Part shown: one piece after another, positions 61,401 to 64,000 of the stretch
Layout of the letters: each line of letters begins with the position of its first letter
How positions within the stretch are numbered: the stretch's first letter is position 1
Assembly (NCBI GenBank): GCA_964019055.1
Contig: OZ025209.1
Span: 6,249,071-6,313,070 of the forward strand
Length of the DNA: 64,000 nucleotides
From: Anthopleura xanthogrammica
Taxonomy: Eukaryota; Cnidaria; Anthozoa; Actiniaria; Actiniidae
Direction of reading: 5' to 3'
Notes under the pieces: model-generated
What the model was told of the DNA's origin: nothing
Seen by the model: only the letters and a program-made list of their open reading frames with translations
Databases searched by the model: none
Position numbers and translations under genes: made by a program

Positions 61401-64000
61401 TGTTGTCTCGGAAGGAATGCACTAAAAATACGATAAATAATCACTGTTTATTTTACTTTACACAATATCACATAAGACCCAAAATGCATTTCGGTCTTGA
61501 AATATTCAAGGCTTTTCGAAATAGCTGTATTCGATTCTACAGCATAATATCTGCTGATCCTTTTCAGGGTTTAATGCAATTTTATTCCGGAGAGCCTCGG
61601 TATCGTGCTGGAATGTTAATATCTTGGACGTACCCTATTGATGTCTAGTATACACGCATCAAGTATTCCGCGCTACTGCTCTAAGCGCATGCTCAGGGGG
61701 TTAAAAAGTGAGATAATATTTCGTAAAACATTTTATATTTTAGTTGTATTTTTCTTGTCAAACACAATTTTCATTAAATATTCAAGATCACGTACCATTA
61801 AGCGAATTTTGAGTCAAATATACCAAAAAATTGCATATTTTACAAAATATTATCCCACTTTTTAATCCCCTGAGCATGCGCTTAGAGCAGTAGCGCGGAA
61901 TGCTTGATGCGTGTATAAGGTAAGGAAAGGTAGTTTTGGGCTTTGATATTATAACGAAATCATTGAAACATATTAGTGATAACCGAATTGTTTTTTTACC
62001 TTTAATTTCTTCTCTCAGCCAGATGACTAACGGTTGGCAATCAATAATCGCACGGAGACATTTTGCGTTTTCGAGAGATATTACTTGTAAGAAGTCGTTT
62101 GCATGGGAGAAATTTTTGTCGATGCTGTCGAGCCTCTTTTCTTTGAATTCCTTTGAAGTCTAAAGAAAAACCATATCCATCAGCAAAAATATCATCAACC
62201 TGCTGCTAACTGTGCTAAGTCTAAGTAAAGTACGAATGTCTGAGTTGGAAGCAGGGCAGCACCTAATGATGAGGGAAGCAAGAGTGGTGTAGTGGTAGCG
62301 CACTCGCCTCTCACATCTGGGGACTCCGATGTGGAAACGTTGGGGATGCTCGTCGTACCTCTTAGGGGTTAATTTTCGTTATTTTGTACCTTTTAGGGTG
62401 TTCAAATGAAAAACTAATTGAAATGCTGTAAAATTATGTCAAATAGCGTCATTTGGTACCTTTTAGGGGTGAAACTTGTGGTTTTTATAACTACGAGAAA
62501 GAGAATTTTGGTACCTCTTAGGGGTCATTTTCACTGAAAATTTCCAACGAGCATCCCCATCCTTCTATATGTGGGAGTTCCCCTCCCCCGGGATGTCCAG
62601 AAACAGAAATAACAGATGAAGTATTACTTACTTGACGATGTAGTTCGTCAATAATACGAAAATCCCCCGTTAAATGTAGTGTTTCTTTGAACTGCCAAAC
62701 AGTCTCTACAGCTTGCATGCCGCTCTGAAGACTATTGTAAAGCTGTATTTGCGAAACTCGTTCTAAAACTGTTTGATCCAACGTGGTTTTGTCTACATCT
62801 ATGACTTCGAACATGATTTTCAGCTCTTTCTCTAAATCTTTGATTTTCTTGAAGTTTTTATCAATGCTCTTAAGATTAACAGAACCATCTTTGGCTTCCT
62901 TTGCAAGGTGCTCCAATTTGTCAATGGCCGGCTTCCAGACGTTATTTTGCACTTCCTCCAAAGTGAATCCACCTTCCTTGCCTCTATACGCAATTTTGCA
63001 ATATTTCGACCAAAAGGCGTGAAATATTACGCTCTTTGAAGCAACAACAAGTTCAGAAAGCATAGAGCGGAAACTCGTAGAGAGTTTTCCGAAAAACACC
63101 ACATCTATTTCTCCATCTTGCGCTTGGTCGGTCTGTGGAAGGCGTCTACACAGGTCCACTAGTGTTGTGTCTGAGATGTCGACATTTGCTTTTGTCTCAA
63201 GGGAGCCAAAATCAAAAGAAGCTGAAAATAGAAGGACATGATTATTCTTTCTCTTGTCATATACTTTTTGTTTAATACTTTGGGGGGACGAACAACCGTA
63301 ATTCGCCAATACATCGTAACTATGTGAAACTGTGAAATTCATGTCCTTCACCCCATAAATAAACAAATGAAGATACTCCTAATTTTTTATCATGGGCATC
63401 TAAGTATTTCCCTTGCTCAATAGGCAATGTGCATTAAAACCCACAAAGCACTCTGGGAAACTCATGGGGAGTCCTGCAAAAATAGAATCGAGCGAAATCA
63501 AAGAAAATATCAGAAAAAATTACTGTTATTTTCGTCTGTTGAAATATTGGCTTACATTTCCATAAAAAAAAATTTGAAGGAAAAATTGTCAGATGAACTT
63601 TTAGAGTAGTCAAAAAAGCGTAAGGACTCAGTTTCCCATAATGTTTTGCGCTAGAAATTAGAGCTCATGCACATTGGCTATTAACTTTTAGGGCCGTATC
63701 ATGAATCGTCGAACCGAAACAGCCTATCAGCCACAATTAATAATATATATTTTATTGGCCATAGCCATGTTAGTTTAAAGTTGTTGTAACAACCTACCGT
63801 ATTCTTTTGACGCAGTACAGATATTAATGAATTCTAGTATTTCCTCTCTTAAAGTTTCAAAACTCTGAAGCTCTTCTATTCGTTTAATTAAGCTTTTCTT
63901 GACAGACTTTTCGGCAAGAACTTCTCGTGTACTTTCAATATCTTTTTCAATGCCCTTCAAAGTGGCGCTTAAGCTCAAAAAGGGCTCCTTGAACTTCTTA
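16404..64000 (-). CDS. RNF213: RNF213-like giant AAA-ATPase / E3 ubiquitin ligase (5' end off window)
   Basis: Seventy exons, listed in the block entries below, were placed by splice sites; phase is preserved at all 69 junctions and the sum (12,600 bases from 63999) is exactly divisible by three, giving 4,199 residues plus TAA at 16406-16404. Residue numbers used here start at 63999. Diagnostic motifs: Walker A RAGVGKS (~894-900), GETGCGKT (K1335) with FFDEAN (E1397), GKPGSSKS (K1702) with [11 protein letters not shown] (E1772), RING C3010-C3047, RZ finger H3499/C3506. Spacings K-E of 62 and 70 equal those I recall for the human protein. In vertebrates RNF213 is a cytosolic ligase acting on lipid droplets and invading bacteria. 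About 1,100 N-terminal residues should lie beyond 64000. Confidence 0.97.
16618..16854. mobile_element. MITE in last RNF213 intron
   Basis: TACTGAATACTGCATAC at the left end and its reverse complement at the right; inner arms (GCATTCCAAGACC.. / ..GGTCTGGGAATGC) extend the pairing to about 60 bp. The rest of the intron 16534-17666 has A/T tracts and no gene. Confidence 0.65.
18826..18872. repeat. GAC/GAT trinucleotide microsatellite
   Basis: Run of GAC and GAT triplets next to a dispersed-repeat fragment (TTTCTTAGCAAGCGCATTCC). Intronic. Confidence 0.8.
19766..19940. mobile_element. Palindromic foldback repeat
   Basis: Arms of ~75 bp (AGTTCAAAGTTTAAGAATCG...AATTTCTCACCTTC and the reverse complement) separated by a few bases, able to form a long hairpin. 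Looser pairing (TGACGCCAT ends) may extend the element to about 19697-20045. Confidence 0.75.
20225..20505. mobile_element. MITE family 2, copy 1
   Basis: Bounded by ATACACGCATCAAGAGTTCC and the reverse complement GGAACTCTTGATGCGT, with internal TGCTCAGGG / CCTGAGCA. About 80% identical to the element at 61650-61918. Directly abuts a family 3 element on its right. Confidence 0.8.
20508..20640. mobile_element. MITE family 3, copy 1
   Basis: GACCCCTTGC... and ...GCAAGGGGTC ends with the shared core AGAATTGGAACCTATTG. The left arm is diverged. Other copies at 24047-24182, 45673-45795 and 54650-54777. Confidence 0.75.
21970..22455. mobile_element. Palindromic repeat with CGCGCGTGC ends, copy 1
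   Basis: ACGCGCGCGCGTGCTCTGTG at the left and TAATGCACGCGCTC at the right, followed by CCAATCAGAAC. Shares AGAGAAGTGTTAG, ACACGACGCGTA and ATTTCTTTTATGAAATACAAA with the copy at 40195-40480; a fragment lies at 34930-34985. Confidence 0.6.
22878..23225. mobile_element. Foldback element
   Basis: Arms of ~125 bp starting TTTCGCATTCGATGCAAACC and ending with its reverse complement GGTTTGCATCAAATGCGAAA; centre includes ACAGTTGGCTGTTG. One arm's sequence recurs at 5160-5265 inside another element and as a fragment at 29060-29103. Confidence 0.8.
23340..23490. repeat. Dispersed repeat, copy 1 (inverse copy at 35565-35700)
   Basis: AATACCAACGGTAAAGTAAA ... ACCTTCACTGGAACACATGA ... GAGGCTAACCCTGAGCAA is the reverse complement of 35569-35697, where it adjoins RNF213 exon 40. 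An ORF running from the exon into this repeat (to 35697) is therefore partly artefactual. Confidence 0.75.
24047..24182. mobile_element. MITE family 3, copy 2
   Basis: GACCCCTTGCAGCACGTCGG at the left and GCTGCAAGGGGTC at the right, each flanked by TA, with an AATTGAGCTGCATTC inner arm. Nearly a perfect palindrome. Confidence 0.85.
25335..26735 (-). CDS. RNF213: RNF213 exons 54-57: RZ-type zinc finger (ubiquitin-transfer centre)
   Basis: Exons 26660-26735, 26031-26065, 25802-25905, 25335-25530. [19 protein letters not shown] leads into [11 protein letters not shown], then [20 protein letters not shown] and [10 protein letters not shown]: the RZ finger shared with ZNFX1. The His of NGHP (H3499) and the Cys seven residues on (C3506) correspond to human His4509 and Cys4516 as I recall them, required for LPS ubiquitylation and transthiolation. 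Exon 55 is only 35 bases and ends exactly before the Cys codon. Exon 57 donor is CCACAG|GTATAA. Confidence 0.95.
26169..26622. repeat. GGA microsatellite and ~98-bp GAT-rich tandem repeat
   Basis: (AGG)n at ~26175-26225, then about four 98-bp units marked by ATTGATTGTGAAGATAATGA at 26331, 26429 and 26527. Long His/Ser/Pro-type ORFs read through it are spurious. It fills most of the intron between RZ exons 54 and 55. Confidence 0.9.
27396..30647 (-). CDS. RNF213: RNF213 exons 48-53: E3 module helical shell
   Basis: Exons 30399-30647, 29895-30012, 29143-29583, 28869-28979, 28688-28777, 27396-27599. Exon 48 starts [20 protein letters not shown], the family's post-RING segment. Exon 50 is a 441-base exon ([14 protein letters not shown] ... 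[13 protein letters not shown]). Exon 53 includes [20 protein letters not shown]. Exon 48 is 249 bases, enters and leaves in the same phase, and so could be skipped without a frameshift. Confidence 0.9.
27687..27708. repeat. 22-base poly(G) tract
   Basis: Uninterrupted G run in the intron after RNF213 exon 52. Surrounding 27655-27860 resembles the GATCCCCC/TTATTTATC repeat family. The rest of the intron (27861-28687) shows nothing I can name. Confidence 0.9.
30836..31015 (-). CDS. RNF213: RNF213 exon 47: RING finger
   Basis: A single exon holds a complete C3HC4 RING: C3010-P-I-C3013, C3025-G-H3027, C3030-x2-C3033, C3044-S-E-C3047. The Cys-to-His spacing of 17 equals human C3997-H4014, both recalled as Moyamoya-disease mutation sites. 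Acceptor TTATGTTTAG at 31016; donor CTATGAG|GTAACG at 30836. The RING recruits E2, although transfer by RNF213 is reported to depend on the RZ finger. Confidence 0.96.
31298..36587 (-). CDS. RNF213: RNF213 exons 39-46: hinge and helical arm before the RING
   Basis: Exons 35906-36587, 35261-35531, 34531-34730, 33573-33736, 32679-32858, 32039-32253, 31594-31705, 31298-31398. The 682-base exon 39 holds [20 protein letters not shown], then a long acidic, low-complexity stretch ([28 protein letters not shown]) before [19 protein letters not shown]. Exon 41 reads [13 protein letters not shown]. Exons 42-46 are less conserved but phase-consistent. The acidic stretch is probably a disordered loop; it accounts for part of the greater K-to-RING distance compared with human. 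Confidence 0.88.
31738..31860. repeat. Dispersed repeat (TTCGAAGAGGATTCTGG family), copy 1
   Basis: Shares TAAGACCATTATCTTGCGACT-like sequence and GATTCGAAGAGGATT..GTGGTAG with 49225-49350; a more diverged relative lies at 54470-54600. Confidence 0.6.
33040..33520. repeat. 21-bp minisatellite with a 44-bp higher-order form
   Basis: About eleven units of GTGAATCTGACAATGACACGA, followed by several composite units in which AATGACCCAGTCTA is added. A 21-bp unit keeps frame, so ORFs with TSESDND repeats appear on the plus strand; the block is intronic (exons 42/43) and not coding. Confidence 0.93.
33900..34505. repeat. Compound microsatellite: AAAT, GAT, GAC, GGA
   Basis: (AAAT)n 33900-34005, GAT/GGT-rich higher-order repeat to ~34425, (GAC)n to ~34470, (GGA)n to ~34498. 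It starts about 160 bp after exon 42 and ends ~25 bp before the donor of exon 41. Very long Ser/Pro and Met/Val ORFs across it are spurious. Confidence 0.95.
36898..37010. mobile_element. 105-bp MITE with TTAA flanks, same ends as the gene A intron element
   Basis: TTAA then GGTGGCTCCATAGGGTA; right end TACTCTATAGAGCCACC then TTAA. Fifteen of 17 terminal bases pair, and the outer GGTGGCTC is identical to that of the 1.6-kb element at 4659-6296. Confidence 0.85.
37222..40932 (-). CDS. RNF213: RNF213 exons 31-38: downstream AAA (5/6) region
   Basis: Exons 40868-40932, 40607-40742, 40023-40154, 39577-39662, 38976-39164, 38514-38634, 37901-38244, 37222-37372. Highly conserved blocks: [101 protein letters not shown]. 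There is no P-loop, consistent with non-catalytic AAA5/AAA6 units in the family (inference from order). Introns contain CAT/CACCAT microsatellites and a retrotransposon tail. Confidence 0.92.
37409..37900. repeat. CAT/CACCAT microsatellite
   Basis: A pure (CACCAT)n core runs from about 37487 to 37710 (roughly 37 units), flanked by irregular ATC/CAT triplets. It ends within a few bases of the donor of RNF213 exon 37. Asp-Gly and Met-Val ORFs here are spurious. Confidence 0.95.
39195..39510 (+). mobile_element. 3' end of a non-LTR retrotransposon (RTE-like), truncated
   Basis: Plus-strand frame ends ...[25 protein letters not shown], stop (39367-39437), a C2H2-like tail found at the end of reverse transcriptase ORFs of some animal RTE-type elements, followed by an ATCACCATC microsatellite tail. 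Only about 300 bp remain; the upstream frame has stops. Antisense within an RNF213 intron. Family assignment is from memory of such tails. Confidence 0.55.
39770..39945. mobile_element. MITE, GGACACAC/GTGTGTCC ends
   Basis: CTACGGACACACAGTGGAAT at the left and GTTGCACCGTGTGTCCGCGC at the right, with AATGTTGC-rich inner arms. Related in style to 31440-31580 and to 52502-53095. Confidence 0.6.
40195..40480. mobile_element. Palindromic repeat with CGCGCGTGC ends, copy 2
   Basis: ATCACGCGCGCGTGCTGTAT ... AATGCACGCGCGCTCTC and CCAATCAGAACGC. See copy at 21970-22455. Confidence 0.65.
41099..41515. repeat. 74-bp tandem repeat, ~5.6 copies
   Basis: Unit contains GGTCGTAACTAGAGCTGGTC, GAGAATGGGCTCTCATAGAC and GCAATGCAAACGGGGTTTC. 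Copies differ at only a few positions, implying recent expansion. Intronic, between exons 30 and 31. Confidence 0.93.
41561..45929 (-). CDS. RNF213: RNF213 exons 24-30: AAA4, second active ATPase unit
   Basis: Exons 45834-45929, 45222-45392, 44390-44550, 43523-43745, 42847-43202, 42145-42303, 41561-41723. Exon 25 has [20 protein letters not shown] followed by an acidic [12 protein letters not shown] run. Exon 27 has [20 protein letters not shown] and Walker [17 protein letters not shown] (K1702). Exon 28 has [12 protein letters not shown], Walker [15 protein letters not shown] (E1772), HPLLEDG and the sensor/finger [17 protein letters not shown]. Exon 29 ends FFGLRDFY. A 17-residue TSSDD-rich insertion sits between HPLLEDG and FIGISNW. 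Confidence 0.95.
42365..42550. repeat. TTATTTATC/GATCCCCC dispersed repeat, copy 1
   Basis: GGTCAGTATTTATCGTCTGG ... TGCGTAATCCTCCT ... GATCCCCCCTCCAGTTGTCT. Other copies at 51358-51535 and 57985-58202, partial ones at 37080-37200, 56400-56605 and 27655-27860. Confidence 0.7.
43240..43500. repeat. CAA/CAG triplet-rich low-complexity tract
   Basis: Interrupted AAC, GCA and ACG triplets between RNF213 exons 27 and 28. Both flanking splice sites are intact. Confidence 0.85.
45673..45795. mobile_element. MITE family 3, copy 3
   Basis: GACCCCTTGCAGCACGTCAG left end, AAAGGGGTT right end, core TTCCAATTCTCAGGAG shared with the other copies. Ends ~40 bp from the donor of exon 24. Confidence 0.75.
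46280..48963 (-). CDS. RNF213: RNF213 exons 19-23: AAA3, active ATPase unit
   Basis: Exons 48841-48963, 48634-48751, 47895-48133, 47212-47294, 46280-46413. [20 protein letters not shown] spans the exon 19/20 junction and gives Walker A with K1335. Exon 21 ([10 protein letters not shown]...) carries Walker [14 protein letters not shown], with D1396/E1397, and ends in the FIAACNPYR sensor strand. Exons 22-23 read [18 protein letters not shown] and [20 protein letters not shown], both strongly conserved in the family. All motifs required for nucleotide binding and hydrolysis are intact. Confidence 0.95.
46842..47160. repeat. SINE-like body followed by a ~60-bp tandem repeat
   Basis: GAGGGTTTTTCTCCGGGTTA ... 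GTTTTTCTCCCTCTGCAAAA, then four copies of a unit with GTGAGTTAGC and TTAGATCAGCCC..GAGGTTG. The same body recurs near 23937-24036, 24888-24965, 50485-50560, 53210-53255 and 57035-57180. Confidence 0.65.
47427..47655. mobile_element. MITE with TACAGCTATTTC ends
   Basis: TACAGCTATTTCAAAAAAGG left end and CCTTTTTTGAAATAGCTAT right end. A single end, in reverse orientation, occurs at 27246-27293, and related sequence at 16860-16885. Confidence 0.7.
47656..47750. mobile_element. 95-bp palindromic MITE
   Basis: TAGCCTCCTTTGCAGACGTT ... CTTAGGGTCGTCACG and reverse complement ...GTCTGCGTAGGAGGCTA. Arms of ~40 bp; adjacent to the previous element. Confidence 0.8.
48222..48474. mobile_element. MITE with AGACTATTTCACGGTT ends
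   Basis: GACTATTTCACGGTTATCGT left end and ACAACCGTGAAATGGTCTAT right end; inner arms TATTCTTTAGAATTTGAC / GTCAAATTCTAAAGAATA. Lies between the Walker A and Walker B exons of AAA3. Confidence 0.8.
49225..49350. repeat. Dispersed repeat (TTCGAAGAGGATTCTGG family), copy 2
   Basis: See 31738-31860. It lies in the 1.1-kb intron 48964-50072, which otherwise shows only an AT-rich spacer. Confidence 0.6.
50073..54399 (-). CDS. RNF213: RNF213 exons 13-18: segment between AAA2 and AAA3
   Basis: Exons 54268-54399, 53305-53419, 52295-52472, 51746-51932, 51173-51285, 50073-50267 (residues 973-1278). Recognisable family stretches are [48 protein letters not shown], and [18 protein letters not shown] just before AAA3. 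Introns here are among the most transposon-laden of the gene (52.5-54.0 kb). Confidence 0.9.
50773..51128. mobile_element. 356-bp MITE with TTAA flanks
   Basis: TTAA, AGGGGCACTTGGATGAAAA at the left and TTTTCATCCAAGTGCCCCT, TTAA at the right: a 19-base perfect inverted pair. Internal TGACGTCATTTACTCA. A 27-base A run (50699-50725) lies just upstream. Confidence 0.85.
51565..51660. repeat. tRNA-derived SINE fragment
   Basis: GGTGGCGCAGCGGTGAGAGC matches an RNA polymerase III A box and GACCCGGGTT a worn B box. It does not fold as a functional tRNA. A similar A-box fragment (TGGTGTAGTGGTAGCGC) is at 62290-62315. Confidence 0.5.
52502..53095. mobile_element. Large MITE with GGGCGCGA ends and repeated GTTGCGAGACAAGTTGC motif
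   Basis: Left TTAGGGCGCGAATACACG.. and right ..GTGTAATCGCGCCTTTA pair over ~100 bp; the motif CAACTTGTCTCGCAACG occurs several times in both orientations. At 52680-52805 a second palindrome (CCGAGATA.GC..CTTGTC/GACAAGCGAAG) is nested within. Confidence 0.75.
53515..53645. mobile_element. Palindromic MITE
   Basis: TGTTAAGAGCCTGATATCGT ... and ...ATGATATCAGCTCTTAACA, with GTCATATCGC / GCGATATGAT inner arms. Followed at 53655-53815 by another palindrome (ATTACACATTAAGGGTCGAT / ATATCGACCCTAAATGTGTA). Confidence 0.75.
53820..54005. mobile_element. MITE related to the palindrome nested at 52680-52805
   Basis: GAGATATGCCTCGCTTGTCA left and TGACAAGCGAAGCATATCTC right; internal TGAGCATTTAGCAC shared with 52730-52750. 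Confidence 0.7.
54650..54777. mobile_element. MITE family 3, copy 4
   Basis: GCATGTCGGAATGCAGCTCA to CGTGCTGCAAGGGGTC; core TTCCAATTCTCAGGG. Found in the 1.5-kb intron 54400-55936. Confidence 0.8.
55358..55490. mobile_element. MITE with GGCCCGGTTCAAACGT ends
   Basis: GGCCCGGTTCAAACGTCGAA ... TTCTCATGAGCCGAA and reverse complement ...ACGTTTGAACTGGGTCC. It interrupts an older sequence (55224-55357 and 55491-55520) of unknown origin. Confidence 0.75.
55937..56854 (-). CDS. RNF213: RNF213 exons 11-12: AAA unit with Walker A but degenerate Walker B (AAA2-type)
   Basis: Exons 56638-56854 and 55937-56201. The first exon reads [18 protein letters not shown]; its acceptor must be TGTGTAG at 56855, because the nearer TTACAG at 56848 would break the frame. 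The second contains [16 protein letters not shown], a complete P-loop, but the strand that should hold Walker B ends in IIHLDVSPS, without the catalytic Glu. This matches the family pattern in which AAA2 binds ATP without hydrolysing it (my recollection of the mouse structure); the unit number is inferred by order. Confidence 0.87.
56955..57190. repeat. SINE-like element
   Basis: GGGTTCGATTCCTAG is a B-box-like sequence, followed by the conserved body TTCTCCGGTTTTCCTCCCTC and CTAATTTCTAATTCGATCTG, then GATCAGCCCA. See 46842-47160 for other copies. Lies in the intron before exon 11. Confidence 0.65.
57254..64000 (-). CDS. RNF213: RNF213 exons 1-10 of window: stalk/linker region before the AAA ring
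   Basis: Exons (minus strand): 63798->64000, 62632-63221, 62000-62159, 60666-60883, 59642-60031, 58603-59054, 58309-58400, 57795-57869, 57603-57709, 57254-57401; residues 1-811. The region is mostly helical in character, with conserved RNF213 signatures: WLREEIKD followed by [13 protein letters not shown] (exons 3-4), [21 protein letters not shown] (exon 5; 21 residues shown in part by the family as ETHRHLEW), [17 protein letters not shown] (exon 6) and [19 protein letters not shown] across exons 9-10. Exon 7 starts with an acidic DDDDEMEED run. Confidence in boundaries is high because every phase matches. Confidence 0.9.
57985..58202. repeat. TTATTTATC/GATCCCCC dispersed repeat, copy 3
   Basis: GGGACAGGTCATTATTTGTT ... 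GATCCCCCTCCAGTTGTCTA ... GCGATAAATAATGACCGGTC: the outer ends form an inverted pair, so this copy looks like a full MITE. Confidence 0.75.
59134..59350. repeat. G-rich minisatellite (GGGGGGCTGTSTTTT units)
   Basis: About thirteen units of CTGTSTTTTGGGGGG on the plus strand, with G runs of 4-10. Successive runs within short distances fit G-quadruplex formation. It is intronic, immediately upstream of RNF213 exon 6 in gene order; Pro/Lys and Gly/Phe ORFs here are spurious and should not be added to exon 6. Confidence 0.9.
61143..61299. mobile_element. Short MITE
   Basis: GCAAATAGCCCACTTTCGAT at the left and ATCGAAAGTGGGCTATTTG at the right. Intron 60884-61999. Confidence 0.7.
61648..61920. mobile_element. 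MITE family 2, copy 2
   Basis: TATACACGCATCAAGTATTC and GAATGCTTGATGCGTGTATA ends with AGCATGCGC inner arms; collinear over its length with 20225-20505. Confidence 0.85.
62341..62559. mobile_element. 219-bp MITE with GGGGATGCTCGT ends
   Basis: TGGGGATGCTCGT at the left and ACGAGCATCCCCA at the right, with the motif GGTACCTCTTAGGGGT repeated internally three or four times. Close to the donor of exon 2 (62632). Confidence 0.8.

Noticed and set aside
62285..62340. tRNA gene
   Set aside because: Only an A-box-like segment is present; no matching acceptor stem or intact B box, so it is more likely a SINE relic.

Overview
The window is animal nuclear DNA. Genes are split by GT/AG introns, base composition is AT-rich, and introns are full of short palindromic (MITE-like) repeats, SINE-like pieces and microsatellites. 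Protein content and repeat style suggest a cnidarian, probably a hexacoral (coral or sea anemone). That assignment is inference; no species marker was found.

Layout. All genes read on the minus strand. (1) Gene A, positions 1-8470: a two-exon gene whose last ~113 codons lie off the left edge. Its 4.4-kb intron holds a 1.6-kb inverted-repeat element with TTAA flanks and a 1.1-kb minisatellite of 20-bp units. (2) Gene B, 9442-14664: a complete tandem paralogue of A (1,483 aa). Both have a signal peptide exon, then one giant exon encoding a right-handed beta-helix-like ectodomain rich in N-glycosylation sequons, a cysteine-rich juxtamembrane block and about eight membrane segments. (3) 14665-16403: intergenic, with a small MITE and a ~70-bp tandem array. 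(4) 16404 to beyond 64000: one very large gene, the orthologue of the giant E3 ubiquitin ligase RNF213. I placed 70 exons by reading splice sites and checking that codon phase is preserved at every junction. They give 4,199 in-frame codons plus stop; by comparison with the human protein about 1,100 N-terminal residues lie beyond the right edge. AAA units with Walker motifs, a RING finger, the RZ-type finger and the C-terminal domain are all present.

How the genes relate. RNF213 in vertebrates is a cytosolic AAA-ATPase/E3 ligase acting in cell-autonomous immunity (bacterial LPS ubiquitylation, interferon response) and at lipid droplets. Genes A and B encode large, variable-looking surface proteins of unknown function. 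A link between them is only a hypothesis from adjacency. The most noteworthy signals are the duplicated beta-helix/multipass receptor-like genes with patchy near-identity (gene conversion), conservation of the RNF213 RZ His/Cys pair across a 35-nt microexon, and several MITE families, three of them flanked by TTAA.
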